Shown here one piece after another: positions 8,616-18,140 of a DNA stretch of 64,000 nt. Below the pieces are notes generated by a model that searched no databases, had not been told where the DNA came from, and was given only the letters and a program-made list of their open reading frames with translations. The position numbers were made by a program, and so were the translations under genes. Position 1 is the stretch's first letter, and every line of letters starts with the position of its first letter. Source of the stretch: Silanimonas sp044377035 (GTDB lineage Bacteria; Pseudomonadota; Gammaproteobacteria; Xanthomonadales; Xanthomonadaceae); assembly GCF_044377035.1 (NCBI RefSeq), contig NZ_JBILJW010000006.1, positions 62,001-126,000 of the forward strand. Reading direction: 5' to 3'.

Positions 8616-8642
8616 GGGGGCGGCACATGCTTGACCGCCCCC
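8616..8642 (+). terminator. candidate hairpin after the secreted hydrolase
   Basis: GGGGGCGG (8616-8623) can pair with CCGCCCCC (8635-8642) around an 11-nt loop. It lies in the 146-nt gap between the hydrolase and the oxidoreductase. There is no T-tract, so it is only a possible terminator. Confidence 0.35.
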
Positions 8643-8699
8643 TGGCCGACAGCCTCACCATGCAGGCTGTTTGAACGTCCTCCGCGCCATGAGCCCGTC

Positions 8700-9689
8700 A
8701 TGAATCCCGTCCTTCGCATCGGCGTCCTGGGCGCTGCACGCATCGCGGCCTCGTTCTGCCAAGGTGTGGCGCCATCTACCGCGTTGCACGTCACCGCGGT
8801 GGCCAGCCGCAGCGCCGATCGCGCTGCGGCCTTCGCGCAGGCGAATGGCGTGCCGCGTGTTCGGCCCGATTACGACGCGTTGTTGGGCGATGCCGAGATC
8901 GATGCCGTCTACATCGCCCTGAGCAACGACCAGCACGTGCCTTGGGCCCTGCGGGCGCTGGCCGAGGGCAAGCACGTGCTGTGCGAAAAGCCCATGGCGC
9001 TCAGCGTGGATGACGTGGATCGCTTGCGGGCGGCTGCCGATGCGGCAGGCCGCGTGGTGATGGAGGCATTTCCTTACCGGTTCCAGCCACAGACCCTTGA
9101 CCTGCTGACGCGCGTGCGCGGCGGCCAGATCGGGCGCTTGCGGCAGCTCTCGGGGATGTTCGGCTTCACGCTGCGGCGCGACGCCGACATTCGACTGGAC
9201 CCGGCGCTTGGCGGTGGCTCCTTGTGGGATGTGGGCGTCTACCCGCTGAGCCTGATACGGGCTCTAGCCGGTGGTCTTCCTGCCACCGTACAGGCGAGCG
9301 CCGCGTGGGGGGGCACGGGGGTCGATCGTGCCTTGGCCGCAGTGCTGGTCTGGGACGACGGCCTGATGGCCACGTTGCAGTGCTGGTTCGATGCGGTGCC
9401 GCACCGGCACCTGCGCATCGTCGGCACTGAGAGCACGCTGGCCAGTGGGTTTTTCAACCACGTCGGGCCCGGCCAGGATTGGGTCGAGGTGGCCGAGGGC
9501 TACGACAGCCGGCGTGAGCCGGTGCCCCAAGGCAACGGGTTTCTTCTGGAGGCCGAGGCCTTCGCGGCCTTGGCGCGCGGTGAGGAGCCAAGGCCGCACT
9601 GGCCTACCTGGGCCGAAACCCGCGACACCACGCGCCTAGCTCAGGCCCTGTTGCGCAGCGCGACCGAAGGGCGGCCCATCGCGCCTTGA
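8700..9689 (+). CDS. Gfo/Idh/MocA family NAD(P)-dependent oxidoreductase
   Basis: 329 residues. The N-terminal Rossmann motif is IGVLGAARIA (residues 7-16). It is followed by the family signature LCEKPMALSVDDVDRL, with the conserved Glu-Lys-Pro, and by EAFPYRFQP. The C-terminal half carries GGGSLWDVGVYPLSL, matching the G-x-x-x-D-x-G-x-Y/H-P substrate region. The family oxidises or reduces sugars, inositols or related hydroxyls; the substrate here is unknown. ATG 8700 is chosen because the domain begins four residues later; no strong ribosome-binding site is visible. It converges on the aldo/keto reductase gene with 26 nt between stops. Confidence 0.85.
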   Translation: MNPVLRIGVLGAARIAASFCQGVAPSTALHVTAVASRSADRAAAFAQANGVPRVRPDYDALLGDAEIDAVYIALSNDQHVPWALRALAEGKHVLCEKPMALSVDDVDRLRAAADAAGRVVMEAFPYRFQPQTLDLLTRVRGGQIGRLRQLSGMFGFTLRRDADIRLDPALGGGSLWDVGVYPLSLIRALAGGLPATVQASAAWGGTGVDRALAAVLVWDDGLMATLQCWFDAVPHRHLRIVGTESTLASGFFNHVGPGQDWVEVAEGYDSRREPVPQGNGFLLEAEAFAALARGEEPRPHWPTWAETRDTTRLAQALLRSATEGRPIAP

Positions 9690-9715
9690 ATTCGTGGGCT
9701 TGTGGCCGCTCCCGA

Positions 9716-10576
9716 TCAAGGCACCGGCTTGCCGCGCGCGGCCTGCCGCACGGCGTACCACGCATCGGCCGGCAGCGGCTGCTCCACGGCGCGCGCGGCG
9801 TCGGCCAGACGCTCCTGGCGCGTTGTGCCCAGCACGACACGGGTGGCCGGCAGGCTGGCCACCCAGCGCAGCAGCAGGCTGGCGCGGTCGAGCCCGAAAT
9901 CGCCAGCAATCGCGTCCAGCGCGCGGCCGCGCTCGTCGTCGGCCAGCAGCGCACCACCGCCGAGGGGCGACCAGGCCTGAACTTCCGATCCCGCGGCCCG
10001 GCTCGCGGCGTGCGTGCCGTCGTCCAGCGCCTGCGACGCGGCGGCGCTGAGTTCGATCTGGTGGGCCGACAGCGCCAGTTTTTCGGTGAACAGCGACATC
10101 GCCGCGGTAGGGAAGTTCGAGAGGCCGAAGGCTCCGATGGCGCCGCGCTCGCGTTGCCCAGCGACCCAGCCGGTGACGGCGTCGGCGTCCAAGCGCGGAT
10201 CGAAGCGATGCAGCATGAGCGTGTCCACCCGCGCCACCCCGAGGTCGCGCAAGGTGCCGGCCAGTGCGGCGTCGAGGTGGGGCGGCGAGAGGTCGTAGTG
10301 CTGCACGCGCCGGGTGTTCCCCGGGCTGTCGGCCATCACGATGCCGACCTTCGCGACCAGATGCAGGCGCGAGCGAAGCGAACGGTCGTGGGCCAGCGCC
10401 GCGCCGACCAGCGTGTTCGTCGTGTGGCCGCCGTAGATGTCGGCGAGGTCCAGCGTGTCGATGCCGAGGTCGAGCGCGGCGGCGAGCAGGCGCGCCACTT
10501 CGGCGGGCGCGAGGCGTGCGCCCCAGTCGCCGAAGCGCATCGAGCCGAGGATCAGGGGCGGGGCGGAAGAGGGCAT
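9716..10576 (-). CDS. aldo/keto reductase family oxidoreductase (YdhF-like)
   Basis: 286 residues. An AKR TIM barrel is indicated by TLDLADIYGG (catalytic Asp and Tyr), LVAKVGI (Lys) and DTLMLHRFD (His), the four catalytic residues of the superfamily. The opening LILGSMRFGDWG and the ADIYGGH variant resemble E. coli YdhF more than classical aldose reductases. It would reduce a carbonyl with NADPH; the physiological substrate is unknown. The start at 10576 is the first Met giving the usual AKR length; the upstream in-frame extension lies antisense to folC. The gene is divergent from folC, 61 nt apart. Confidence 0.85.
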   Translation of the reverse strand: MPSSAPPLILGSMRFGDWGARLAPAEVARLLAAALDLGIDTLDLADIYGGHTTNTLVGAALAHDRSLRSRLHLVAKVGIVMADSPGNTRRVQHYDLSPPHLDAALAGTLRDLGVARVDTLMLHRFDPRLDADAVTGWVAGQRERGAIGAFGLSNFPTAAMSLFTEKLALSAHQIELSAAASQALDDGTHAASRAAGSEVQAWSPLGGGALLADDERGRALDAIAGDFGLDRASLLLRWVASLPATRVVLGTTRQERLADAARAVEQPLPADAWYAVRQAARGKPVP

Positions 10577-10637
10577 GCGCGTCCAACACGGGGAAGCCAG
10601 CGGCGATAATGGCGGCCCGCTTCGCCGCCGTGAACCC

Positions 10638-11888
<1,251 letters not shown>

Positions 11889-11932
11889 ACCCCGGCCCGC
11901 GGTCTAGCTGGGGCAGCGGTGGGGTGACCGCC

Positions 11933-11938
11933 TATAAT
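11933..11938 (+). promoter_or_regulatory. consensus -10 box (TATAAT) before the dedD-like gene
   Basis: A perfect TATAAT lies 28 nt before the ATG at 11966, inside the 77-nt folC/dedD gap. No good -35 hexamer is seen at 16-18 nt. It suggests a separate promoter for the dedD-cvpA-purF unit. Confidence 0.5.
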
Positions 11939-11965
11939 TCCGTGTCCCCTCCGTTCGGAACCTCG

Positions 11966-13042
11966 ATGGACGTCAAGGTCAAGCAGCGCCTCATCGGTGC
12001 GCTGGTGCTCGGTGCACTGGCGGTGATCTTCATCCCCATGATCGTCATCGGCCCCGAGTCGAAAGGCGCCGCCGATGCGGCCGAAGTGCCGATCACCGTG
12101 CCGGACGCGCCGGACGGCGAATTCGTCACCCGCGAGATCCCGCTGGGCCCGCCGGTCGCAACACCGACCCCGGTGGCCGAAGGCGTGACCGCCGCCGATC
12201 CGGCCGACCCGAATGCTCTCGCCACCGTTGATGCGACGGCCAACCTCGCGCCTCGTGTCGATGCCCTCGAGGCCGCCACCGCGGTGCCGGTCGACGCCGC
12301 CACCGGCGTGCCGACGCCGGCCCCGACGGCTCCTGCGCCGACCGCGGGTGAAGCGACGCCTGCCGCCGTGACGCCCGCGCCTGCTGTCGCCACGCCCGCA
12401 CCAGCACCGGTCGCACCGCCGCCGGCGCCGGCGTCGGGGCCGGCTCCGGCTCCGGCCGCCCCGCCACCTGCCCCCGTGGCGCCGGCTGCGGTCGCGGCCG
12501 GCGACTACAGCGTCACTGCCGGAAGCTTTGGCACCCGAGCCAATGCCGACGCCCTGGTTGCGCGGCTGAAATCCTCCGGGCTGCCGGCCTACACCGAAGC
12601 CACGCAGGTGAACGGCCAGCCCGCCACTCGCGTCAAGGTCGGCCCGTTCGCCACCCGTGCGGCGGCCGAAGCCGCGCGCGTGCGCACGGCCGCGATCTCC
12701 GGTTCTGCGGCGGTCGCCACCGGCGACGCCGCGCCAGCGCCAGCACCCCAGGCAGCCGCCACCGCGCCGCGTCCCGCCGCGGAGGCCCCGCGCGCCACCG
12801 TCAGCGCCAGCGGCTTCGCCGTGCAGCTGGGCGCTTTCGCCAGTCAGGGCGATGCGCAGGCGCTCGTCGCCCGCGCCCGTGCCGCCGGCTTCGCCGCATT
12901 CGAACAGCGCGTGCCGACCGCCAACGGCGCCCTGTGGCGCGTGCGCCTCGGTCCCGCAGCCGATCGCGCCGAAGCCGAGCGCATCAAGTCGGACGCCGCC
13001 GCGAAGCTCGGCGTGTCCGGGATCGTCGTTCCGCACCCGTGA
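11966..13042 (+). CDS. DedD-like protein with two SPOR domains
   Basis: 358 residues. A short cytoplasmic start (MDVKVKQRL) is followed by one transmembrane helix (about residues 9-27), a long Ala/Pro/Thr-rich periplasmic linker, and two SPOR-type segments: YSVTAGSFGTRANADALVARL (about 180-240) and FAVQLGAFASQGDAQALVARA (about 287-355). SPOR domains bind denuded septal peptidoglycan, and DedD helps cell constriction; E. coli DedD has one SPOR domain, so a doubled copy is notable. The start at 11966 gives the expected membrane anchor, whereas a start at 11924 would overlap the TATAAT box. The stop overlaps the GTG of cvpA. Confidence 0.8.
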   Translation: MDVKVKQRLIGALVLGALAVIFIPMIVIGPESKGAADAAEVPITVPDAPDGEFVTREIPLGPPVATPTPVAEGVTAADPADPNALATVDATANLAPRVDALEAATAVPVDAATGVPTPAPTAPAPTAGEATPAAVTPAPAVATPAPAPVAPPPAPASGPAPAPAAPPPAPVAPAAVAAGDYSVTAGSFGTRANADALVARLKSSGLPAYTEATQVNGQPATRVKVGPFATRAAAEAARVRTAAISGSAAVATGDAAPAPAPQAAATAPRPAAEAPRATVSASGFAVQLGAFASQGDAQALVARARAAGFAAFEQRVPTANGALWRVRLGPAADRAEAERIKSDAAAKLGVSGIVVPHP

Positions 13043-13881
13043 CCGGCCTCGACACCGCCATCCTTGTTGTCATCGGGCTTTCAGCACTCCTTGGCGCCAT
13101 CCGGGGGATGTTGACCGAGGTGCTGTCGCTGCTGGTCTGGGTGGCTGCGCTCTGGCTCACCGTCGCGTTCGGCGATGTCGCGGCGGCTGAATTCACCGGC
13201 ATCGAAACGCCACTGCTGCGCGCTCTGGCCGGCTACGGCGCGACCTTCGCCCTGGTCGTGGTGGTCGGGAACATCGCCGTGTGGCTGTTGCGCACCCTGC
13301 TGCATGGGGCCGGGCTCTCAGGCACCGACCGTATGCTCGGCTTCGGCTTCGGCGCGGCGCGCGGCTACGCCATAGTGCTTGCCGTGGTGCTGCTGGTGTC
13401 GTTCACTCCGTGGTCGCGGGCCACCCTCTGGCGCGAATCCGCGCTGATGCCGGTGTTCACCGTGCCCGCCGGCTGGATCGTCGCGCAGTTGCCCGACGGT
13501 TCCGAGCTCGTGGCCTTTGCCGCCCCGGCCCTCAATGCGCTGCCGTCGATGGCCAACGACGGCCATGCCGCCATGTCGGACGCTGCCGACGCGACGGGCG
13601 CCGCGCCCGCCAGCACCTTGCCGCCAATCGCCGGTCTCGATATCGCGCACGCCGCGCAGTGGCTCGGCGTGATGCCGCAGGAAGGCAATCCCATGCTTCG
13701 CCAGTGGGCGGCGCAGGCCGGCCTGGGCGCGCCGTCCGGCGTGCCCGTCGCCGGCGATGCCGCGCGGATCGCGCCCGGCACATCGACCAGCGGCGACCCC
13801 GCGCGCGTGGGCGCTTCGGCGCTCGACGCGCCCTCGAGCGACCCCGCCAACACCCAGCATCCGAACCCGGAGTCCAACTGA
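13039..13881 (+). CDS. cvpA: CvpA family membrane protein
   Basis: 280 residues. Four hydrophobic helices fill the first 160 residues (TAILVVIGLSALLGAIRGM; VLSLLVWVAALWLTVAF; others), matching the CvpA fold. The conserved GAIRGM...E...S/V..W pattern is present. A long Ala/Pro-rich soluble tail of about 110 residues makes it longer than E. coli CvpA (about 160). CvpA is linked to colicin V export, bile and envelope stress; the mechanism is unclear. It starts with GTG at 13039 in a GTGA overlap with the preceding stop, and its own stop abuts the ATG of purF, so the three genes are translationally coupled. Confidence 0.88.
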   Translation: MTGLDTAILVVIGLSALLGAIRGMLTEVLSLLVWVAALWLTVAFGDVAAAEFTGIETPLLRALAGYGATFALVVVVGNIAVWLLRTLLHGAGLSGTDRMLGFGFGAARGYAIVLAVVLLVSFTPWSRATLWRESALMPVFTVPAGWIVAQLPDGSELVAFAAPALNALPSMANDGHAAMSDAADATGAAPASTLPPIAGLDIAHAAQWLGVMPQEGNPMLRQWAAQAGLGAPSGVPVAGDAARIAPGTSTSGDPARVGASALDAPSSDPANTQHPNPESN

Positions 13882-15345
13882 ATGTGCGGAATCATCGGCA
13901 TCGTCGGCCGTAGCGACGTCGCGGCGCGTTTGTACGACGGCCTGACCGTGCTGCAGCACCGCGGCCAGGACGCCGCTGGCATCGCCACCGTCGACGGCTC
14001 GCGTTTCCGCCTGCACAAGGGCACCGGCCTCGTCAGCGACGTGTTCGCGAACGACGGCGTGCGCGAGCTCACCGGCCGCATGGGTATCGGCCACTGCCGC
14101 TACCCGACCGCCGGCTCGGCCGGCTCGGACGAAGCGCAGCCCTTCTACACCGGCGCGCCCTGGGGCATCGCCCTCGCGCACAACGGCAACCTGATCAACA
14201 CCGAGGCCCTGCGCCGCGAGGTGTTCGAGCAGGACCGCCGCCACGTCAACACCGAATCCGATTCCGAAGTGCTGATGCACGTGCTGGCGCACGAGCTGGC
14301 CGAGCGCGGCGCGCTGATGCCGGCGTCGGCGCTGGCCGCCGTGGGCGCCGTGCACCGTCGCTGCAAGGGTGGTTACGCCATCGTCTCGTTGGTGTTGGGC
14401 CTCGGCCTCGTCGCCTTCCGCGATCCGAACGGCATCCGCCCGCTGGTGCTCGGCAAGCGCGAGACGCCCGAGGGCGACGAGTACGCGGTGGCCTCGGAGT
14501 CGGTCGCGCTCGATCTGTTGGGCTTCAAGCTGGTGCGCGACGTGAAGCCTGGCGAGGCGATCGTGGTCACCGCCGACGGCCAGCTGCATGCCGAGGTCGT
14601 GGCCGAGCCGGGCCGCTTCGCGCCCTGCATCTTCGAGTTCGTCTACTTCGCGCGCCCGGATTCGATGATCGACAACGTCTCGGTGCACAAGGCGCGCATG
14701 CGCATGGGCCAGAAGCTCGGCGAGAAGATCCTCCGCCTGCGGCCCGACCACGACATCGACACCGTCATCCCCATCCCGGATTCCTCGCGCGACGCCGCGC
14801 TGGAGATCGCCAACGTGATCGGCGTGAAGTACCGCGAGGGCTTCGTCAAGAACCGCTACGTGGGCCGCACCTTCATCATGCCGGGGCAGGAGCTGCGCAC
14901 GAAGTCGGTGCGCCGCAAGTTGAACCCGATCCCGCTGGAGTTCCGCGACCGCGTGGTGCTGCTGGTGGACGACTCCATCGTGCGTGGCACCACCAGCCAG
15001 CAGATCGTGCAGATGGCGCGCGAGGCCGGAGCCAAGAAGGTGTACCTCGCCTCCGCCGCGCCGCCGGTGCGCCATCCGAACATCTACGGCATCGACATGC
15101 CGGCCGCCGAGGAACTGGTGGCGCATGGGCGCACCGAGGAAGAGATCCAGCGCCACCTCGGCTGCGACTGGCTGATCTACCAGGAACTGCCGGACCTCGA
15201 GGAAGCCGTGTCGGGCCCGAAGCACCGCATCAGCGGCTTCGATACTTCCTGCTTCTCCGGCGATTACGTCACCGGCGTGGCCGAGGGCTATTTCGACACG
15301 CTGAAGGGCGTGCGCAGCGACGCGGCCAAGGCCGCGCGCGGCTGA
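13882..15345 (+). CDS. purF: amidophosphoribosyltransferase
   Basis: 487 residues. PurF makes 5-phosphoribosylamine from PRPP and glutamine, the first step of purine synthesis. It starts MCGIIGIVG, where Cys2 becomes the N-terminal nucleophile; there is no propeptide. The glutaminase region is followed by the PRPP loop VVLLVDDSIVRGTTSQQIV (about residues 355-373) and APPVRHPNIYGIDMP. The ATG follows the cvpA stop with no gap. The cvpA-purF order is classical in proteobacteria. No PurR-type operator is recognised. Confidence 0.96.
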   Translation: MCGIIGIVGRSDVAARLYDGLTVLQHRGQDAAGIATVDGSRFRLHKGTGLVSDVFANDGVRELTGRMGIGHCRYPTAGSAGSDEAQPFYTGAPWGIALAHNGNLINTEALRREVFEQDRRHVNTESDSEVLMHVLAHELAERGALMPASALAAVGAVHRRCKGGYAIVSLVLGLGLVAFRDPNGIRPLVLGKRETPEGDEYAVASESVALDLLGFKLVRDVKPGEAIVVTADGQLHAEVVAEPGRFAPCIFEFVYFARPDSMIDNVSVHKARMRMGQKLGEKILRLRPDHDIDTVIPIPDSSRDAALEIANVIGVKYREGFVKNRYVGRTFIMPGQELRTKSVRRKLNPIPLEFRDRVVLLVDDSIVRGTTSQQIVQMAREAGAKKVYLASAAPPVRHPNIYGIDMPAAEELVAHGRTEEEIQRHLGCDWLIYQELPDLEEAVSGPKHRISGFDTSCFSGDYVTGVAEGYFDTLKGVRSDAAKAARG

Positions 15346-15359
15346 TCGAGCACGCGGCG

Positions 15360-16199
15360 ATGGGGCAGGGCGCCACCACGGGTCTTTACGCCGCGGCGGC
15401 CGACTGCCTCGCCACCGCCGATCCGCAGGCCAAGTGCGCGAAGACCCGCGTCTACGCAGCGGCCTTCTTCGCCGGCGCGTTGCCGCCCGAAGCTGATGCG
15501 CCGCCGCCGGAACCGATTCGATTCCCCGGCCGTCCCGAGCGCCCACGGCTGGTGCATCCGAAGCACCTGCCGAAGCGCGGGCTGGGCAGCACGGCGGGCC
15601 GCGCGGCCTTCCTGCACGCCATCGCCCACATCGAGCTCAACGCCGTCGACCTCGCTTGGGATGCGGTCTACCGCTTCCGCGAGTTTCCTGCCGATGTAGC
15701 TGCGGAATTCGCCGCCGATTTCGTCGGCACCGCCGACGACGAGGCGCGACATTTCCAGCTGCTGGCCGCACGGCTCACCGAGCTCGGCCACGCCTATGGC
15801 GATTTCGATGCGCATAACGGCCTGTGGGAGATGGCGGAGAAGACCGCGCAAAGCGCGCTGGCGCGTATGGCTTTGGTGCCGCGCGTGCTGGAAGCGCGCG
15901 GCCTCGATGTCACGCCCGGCCTGATCGAGCGTCTCCGTGGTGTCGGCGATGCCGAAAGCATCGCGGTGCTCGAGGTGATCCTGCGCGAAGAGGTGGCCCA
16001 CGTGGCGGCCGGCTCGCGCTGGTTCCGCTGGTTGTGCGAGCGCGACGGATTGAAGCCGTGGCCGACCTTCGCGGGTCTGGTGCGCGCGCATGCCAGCCGC
16101 GCGGTGCAGGGCCCCTTCAATTGGGATGCACGCCGACGCGCGGGCTTCGACGACGAGGAAATCGCGGCGATCGAACGCGGCGAGCTGGCGCCGGGCTGA
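15360..16199 (+). CDS. DUF455 ferritin-like protein
   Basis: 279 residues. Two paired helical motifs, LHAIAHIELNAVDLAWDAV and TADDEARHFQLLAARL, supply the Glu/His ligands of a ferritin-like di-iron site (ExxH types), and REEVAHVAAGSRWF gives another. This matches the DUF455 family. Such proteins are predicted iron-dependent oxygenases or hydroxylases, with no firm reaction known. It begins 14 nt after purF, so it probably shares that transcript; no functional link to purines is established. No signal peptide, so cytoplasmic. Confidence 0.78.
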   Translation: MGQGATTGLYAAAADCLATADPQAKCAKTRVYAAAFFAGALPPEADAPPPEPIRFPGRPERPRLVHPKHLPKRGLGSTAGRAAFLHAIAHIELNAVDLAWDAVYRFREFPADVAAEFAADFVGTADDEARHFQLLAARLTELGHAYGDFDAHNGLWEMAEKTAQSALARMALVPRVLEARGLDVTPGLIERLRGVGDAESIAVLEVILREEVAHVAAGSRWFRWLCERDGLKPWPTFAGLVRAHASRAVQGPFNWDARRRAGFDDEEIAAIERGELAPG

Positions 16200-16349
16200 T
16201 GGCCTTCAGGGGGCATCGTCGACACCGCAACAAACACAACAAGGTTCACGATCGCACACAGGAATAGTCAAATCCGGCGCGAGGACGATGGGCACCGGCG
16301 TGCACGCGCGCTAGCCTGCACGCACCCCCCTGCCAGAGCGAGCGTTCCG

Positions 16350-16979
16350 ATGCGCTTCGATACCTCCGATCTCCTCGCCGCGACGACCCACGCTTCGGGC
16401 GACGGCGATGCCGACACCCGTCGCCGACTCAACGACACGCTGTTCGATGCCGCCGCGGACCGCCTGCGCCGCCTGCCGCCCGAGCGTTTCGAATCACTGG
16501 AGGAACTGCGCGCCACCGCGCAGGCCATCGCCGATGAAGCGCAGGCACATGGGCTGAAGGGCATCGACCACCTGCTCAGCAACGCTGATCTTTCCGCGTT
16601 CCACGCGGTGCAAGGCGCGCTTGACGACCCGGCCGCGCTGCGCGCTTACGTCGGCCGCGCTCAGTTCCTTGCCCATGCCGCGCGCGCCCGCAGCCTCGAC
16701 GCGGTGGGCGACCGCCTGCGCGATACGCGCAACAGCGTCGTCGACAGTGCGGGCGGCCTGTGGAACGGCATCGTCCGTGGCCTCGACCAGAACGGCGACG
16801 GCAAGCTGGGCCTCGACGACGTCGGTGCGTTCTTCACCCGCACGCTCGACCAGAACGGCGACGGCAAGCTCAACCTCGCCGACGTCGGCGCGCTGTTCGA
16901 CCAGACCGGTGATGGCAAGTTCGGCGTGGACGATGCCGTTGTGCTCGTCGGCGGCCTGCTGGGCGGGCGCCGCCGCTGA
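16350..16979 (+). CDS. putative cytoplasmic calcium-binding protein with three EF-hand/dockerin-like loops
   Basis: 209 residues, no signal peptide or membrane segment. Residues 1-140 are helical and unrecognised. The last 65 residues hold three near-identical calcium loops: DQNGDGKLGLDD (146-157), DQNGDGKLNLAD (167-178) and DQTGDGKFGVDD (184-195). Positions 1, 3, 5 and 12 have oxygen ligands as in EF-hands; Asp replaces the usual Glu at position 12, and the LxxADVGALF context also recalls dockerin repeats. It sits alone in a 150-nt/91-nt gap pair between the DUF455 gene and the sulfate transporter. The role is unknown; calcium binding is inferred from sequence. Confidence 0.7.
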   Translation: MRFDTSDLLAATTHASGDGDADTRRRLNDTLFDAAADRLRRLPPERFESLEELRATAQAIADEAQAHGLKGIDHLLSNADLSAFHAVQGALDDPAALRAYVGRAQFLAHAARARSLDAVGDRLRDTRNSVVDSAGGLWNGIVRGLDQNGDGKLGLDDVGAFFTRTLDQNGDGKLNLADVGALFDQTGDGKFGVDDAVVLVGGLLGGRRR

Positions 16980-17013
16980 GGGTTTCGGCGGGCATCGGTC
17001 CGCCGGTTCGCGC

Positions 17014-17035
17014 CGGGGCATAAGCACATGCCCCG
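17014..17035 (+). terminator. strong GC hairpin between the EF-hand gene and the sulfate transporter operon
   Basis: CGGGGCAT (17014-17021) pairs perfectly with ATGCCCCG (17028-17035) around a 6-nt loop. It lies 35 nt after the EF-hand stop and 36 nt before the binding-protein start. There is no T-tract; it could end the upstream transcript or act in the leader of the sulfate operon. Confidence 0.45.
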
Positions 17036-17070
17036 CCGGCGTTTCCGCCGCTGGAGCGGCGTGGATTGGA

Positions 17071-18135
17071 ATGTCGGGCATGAATGTCCGGACTTTTCTC
17101 CAAATCCTTCCTGTGGCGGCTGTCGTTCTCGGACTGTCGTTCGGCTGTCACAGGGAATCTTCGGCGGATGGTGCGCCCCTCCCGGCGACCCGGACCGTCG
17201 AATTGCTCAACGCAAGCTACGACCCCACGCGCGAGCTCTATCAGGACGTCAACGCCGCGTTCGCCGCGCAGTGGAAGGCGAAGACGGGCGAGGACCTGCG
17301 CGTCCAGACCTCGCACGGCGGCTCCGGAAAGCAGGCCCGCTCGGTCATCGACGGCCTGCGCGCCGACGTGGTGACGCTGGCGCTCTCCGGCGACATCGAC
17401 AGCATCGCCACCCATGCGCGCGCGCTGCCGGCGAACTGGCAGTCGCGGCTGCCGAACAACAGTTCGCCGTACACGTCGACGATCGTCTTCCTCGTCCGCA
17501 AGGGCAATCCGAAGGGCATCCGGGACTGGGGCGACCTCGCGAAACCGGGCGTGGCCGTGGTCACGCCGAACCCGAAGACCTCGGGCGGCGCGCGCTGGAA
17601 CTACCTCGCCGCGTGGGCGTGGGCGCAGCGCGCGTTCGCCAACGACGAGGCGAAGATCCGCGCCTTCGTCGGTTCGGTCTATCGCAACGCGCCGCTGCTC
17701 GACACCGGAGCGCGCGGTTCGACCACGACCTTCGTGCAGCGGCGCATCGGCGACGTGCTGGTCGCGTGGGAGAACGAGGCGTTGCTCGTGCTGGCGCAGC
17801 CCGGCGGCGACCAGTACGAACTGGTCGTGCCGTCGTTGTCGATCCACGCCGAGCCGCCGGTGGCCTTGGTTGATCGGAACGTCGATGCCCGCGGCACCCG
17901 CGCGGTGGCGCAGGCCTACCTCGAATTCCTCTACACGCCGGCCGGGCAGGCGCTGGCCGCCAAGCACCACTTCCGCCCGTCGCGCCGCGAGGGGCTCGAT
18001 CCGTCGCTGCTCGCGCCCTTCAAGCCGATCGAACTCGTCGATATCGCCCACTTCGGTGGCTGGGCGCAGGCCCACACGACGCACTTCGCCGAGGGCGGCG
18101 TGTTCGACCAGATCTTCCAGCCCGGGGCGCGTTGA
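17071..18135 (+). CDS. sulfate/thiosulfate ABC transporter, periplasmic binding protein
   Basis: 354 residues from ATG 17071; ATG 17080 is an equal alternative. An N-terminal hydrophobic export signal (LQILPVAAVVLGLSFG) precedes Cys; the context SFGC is not a canonical lipobox. The mature protein begins TVELLNASYDPTRELYQDVN, the hallmark of sulfate-binding proteins (Sbp/CysP). It continues with TSHGGSGKQARSVIDGL, the sulfate-contacting segment, and NPKTSGGARWNYLAAW. It captures sulfate or thiosulfate in the periplasm for the CysT/CysW/CysA complex encoded immediately downstream (5-nt gap to cysT). No upstream CysB site could be identified by eye. Confidence 0.92.
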   Translation: MSGMNVRTFLQILPVAAVVLGLSFGCHRESSADGAPLPATRTVELLNASYDPTRELYQDVNAAFAAQWKAKTGEDLRVQTSHGGSGKQARSVIDGLRADVVTLALSGDIDSIATHARALPANWQSRLPNNSSPYTSTIVFLVRKGNPKGIRDWGDLAKPGVAVVTPNPKTSGGARWNYLAAWAWAQRAFANDEAKIRAFVGSVYRNAPLLDTGARGSTTTFVQRRIGDVLVAWENEALLVLAQPGGDQYELVVPSLSIHAEPPVALVDRNVDARGTRAVAQAYLEFLYTPAGQALAAKHHFRPSRREGLDPSLLAPFKPIELVDIAHFGGWAQAHTTHFAEGGVFDQIFQPGAR

Positions 18136-18140
18136 GTCCG

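Noticed and set aside
13318..15546. 742-residue minus-strand frame opposite cvpA and purF
   Set aside because: Antisense artefact of high-GC coding; purF is unambiguous.
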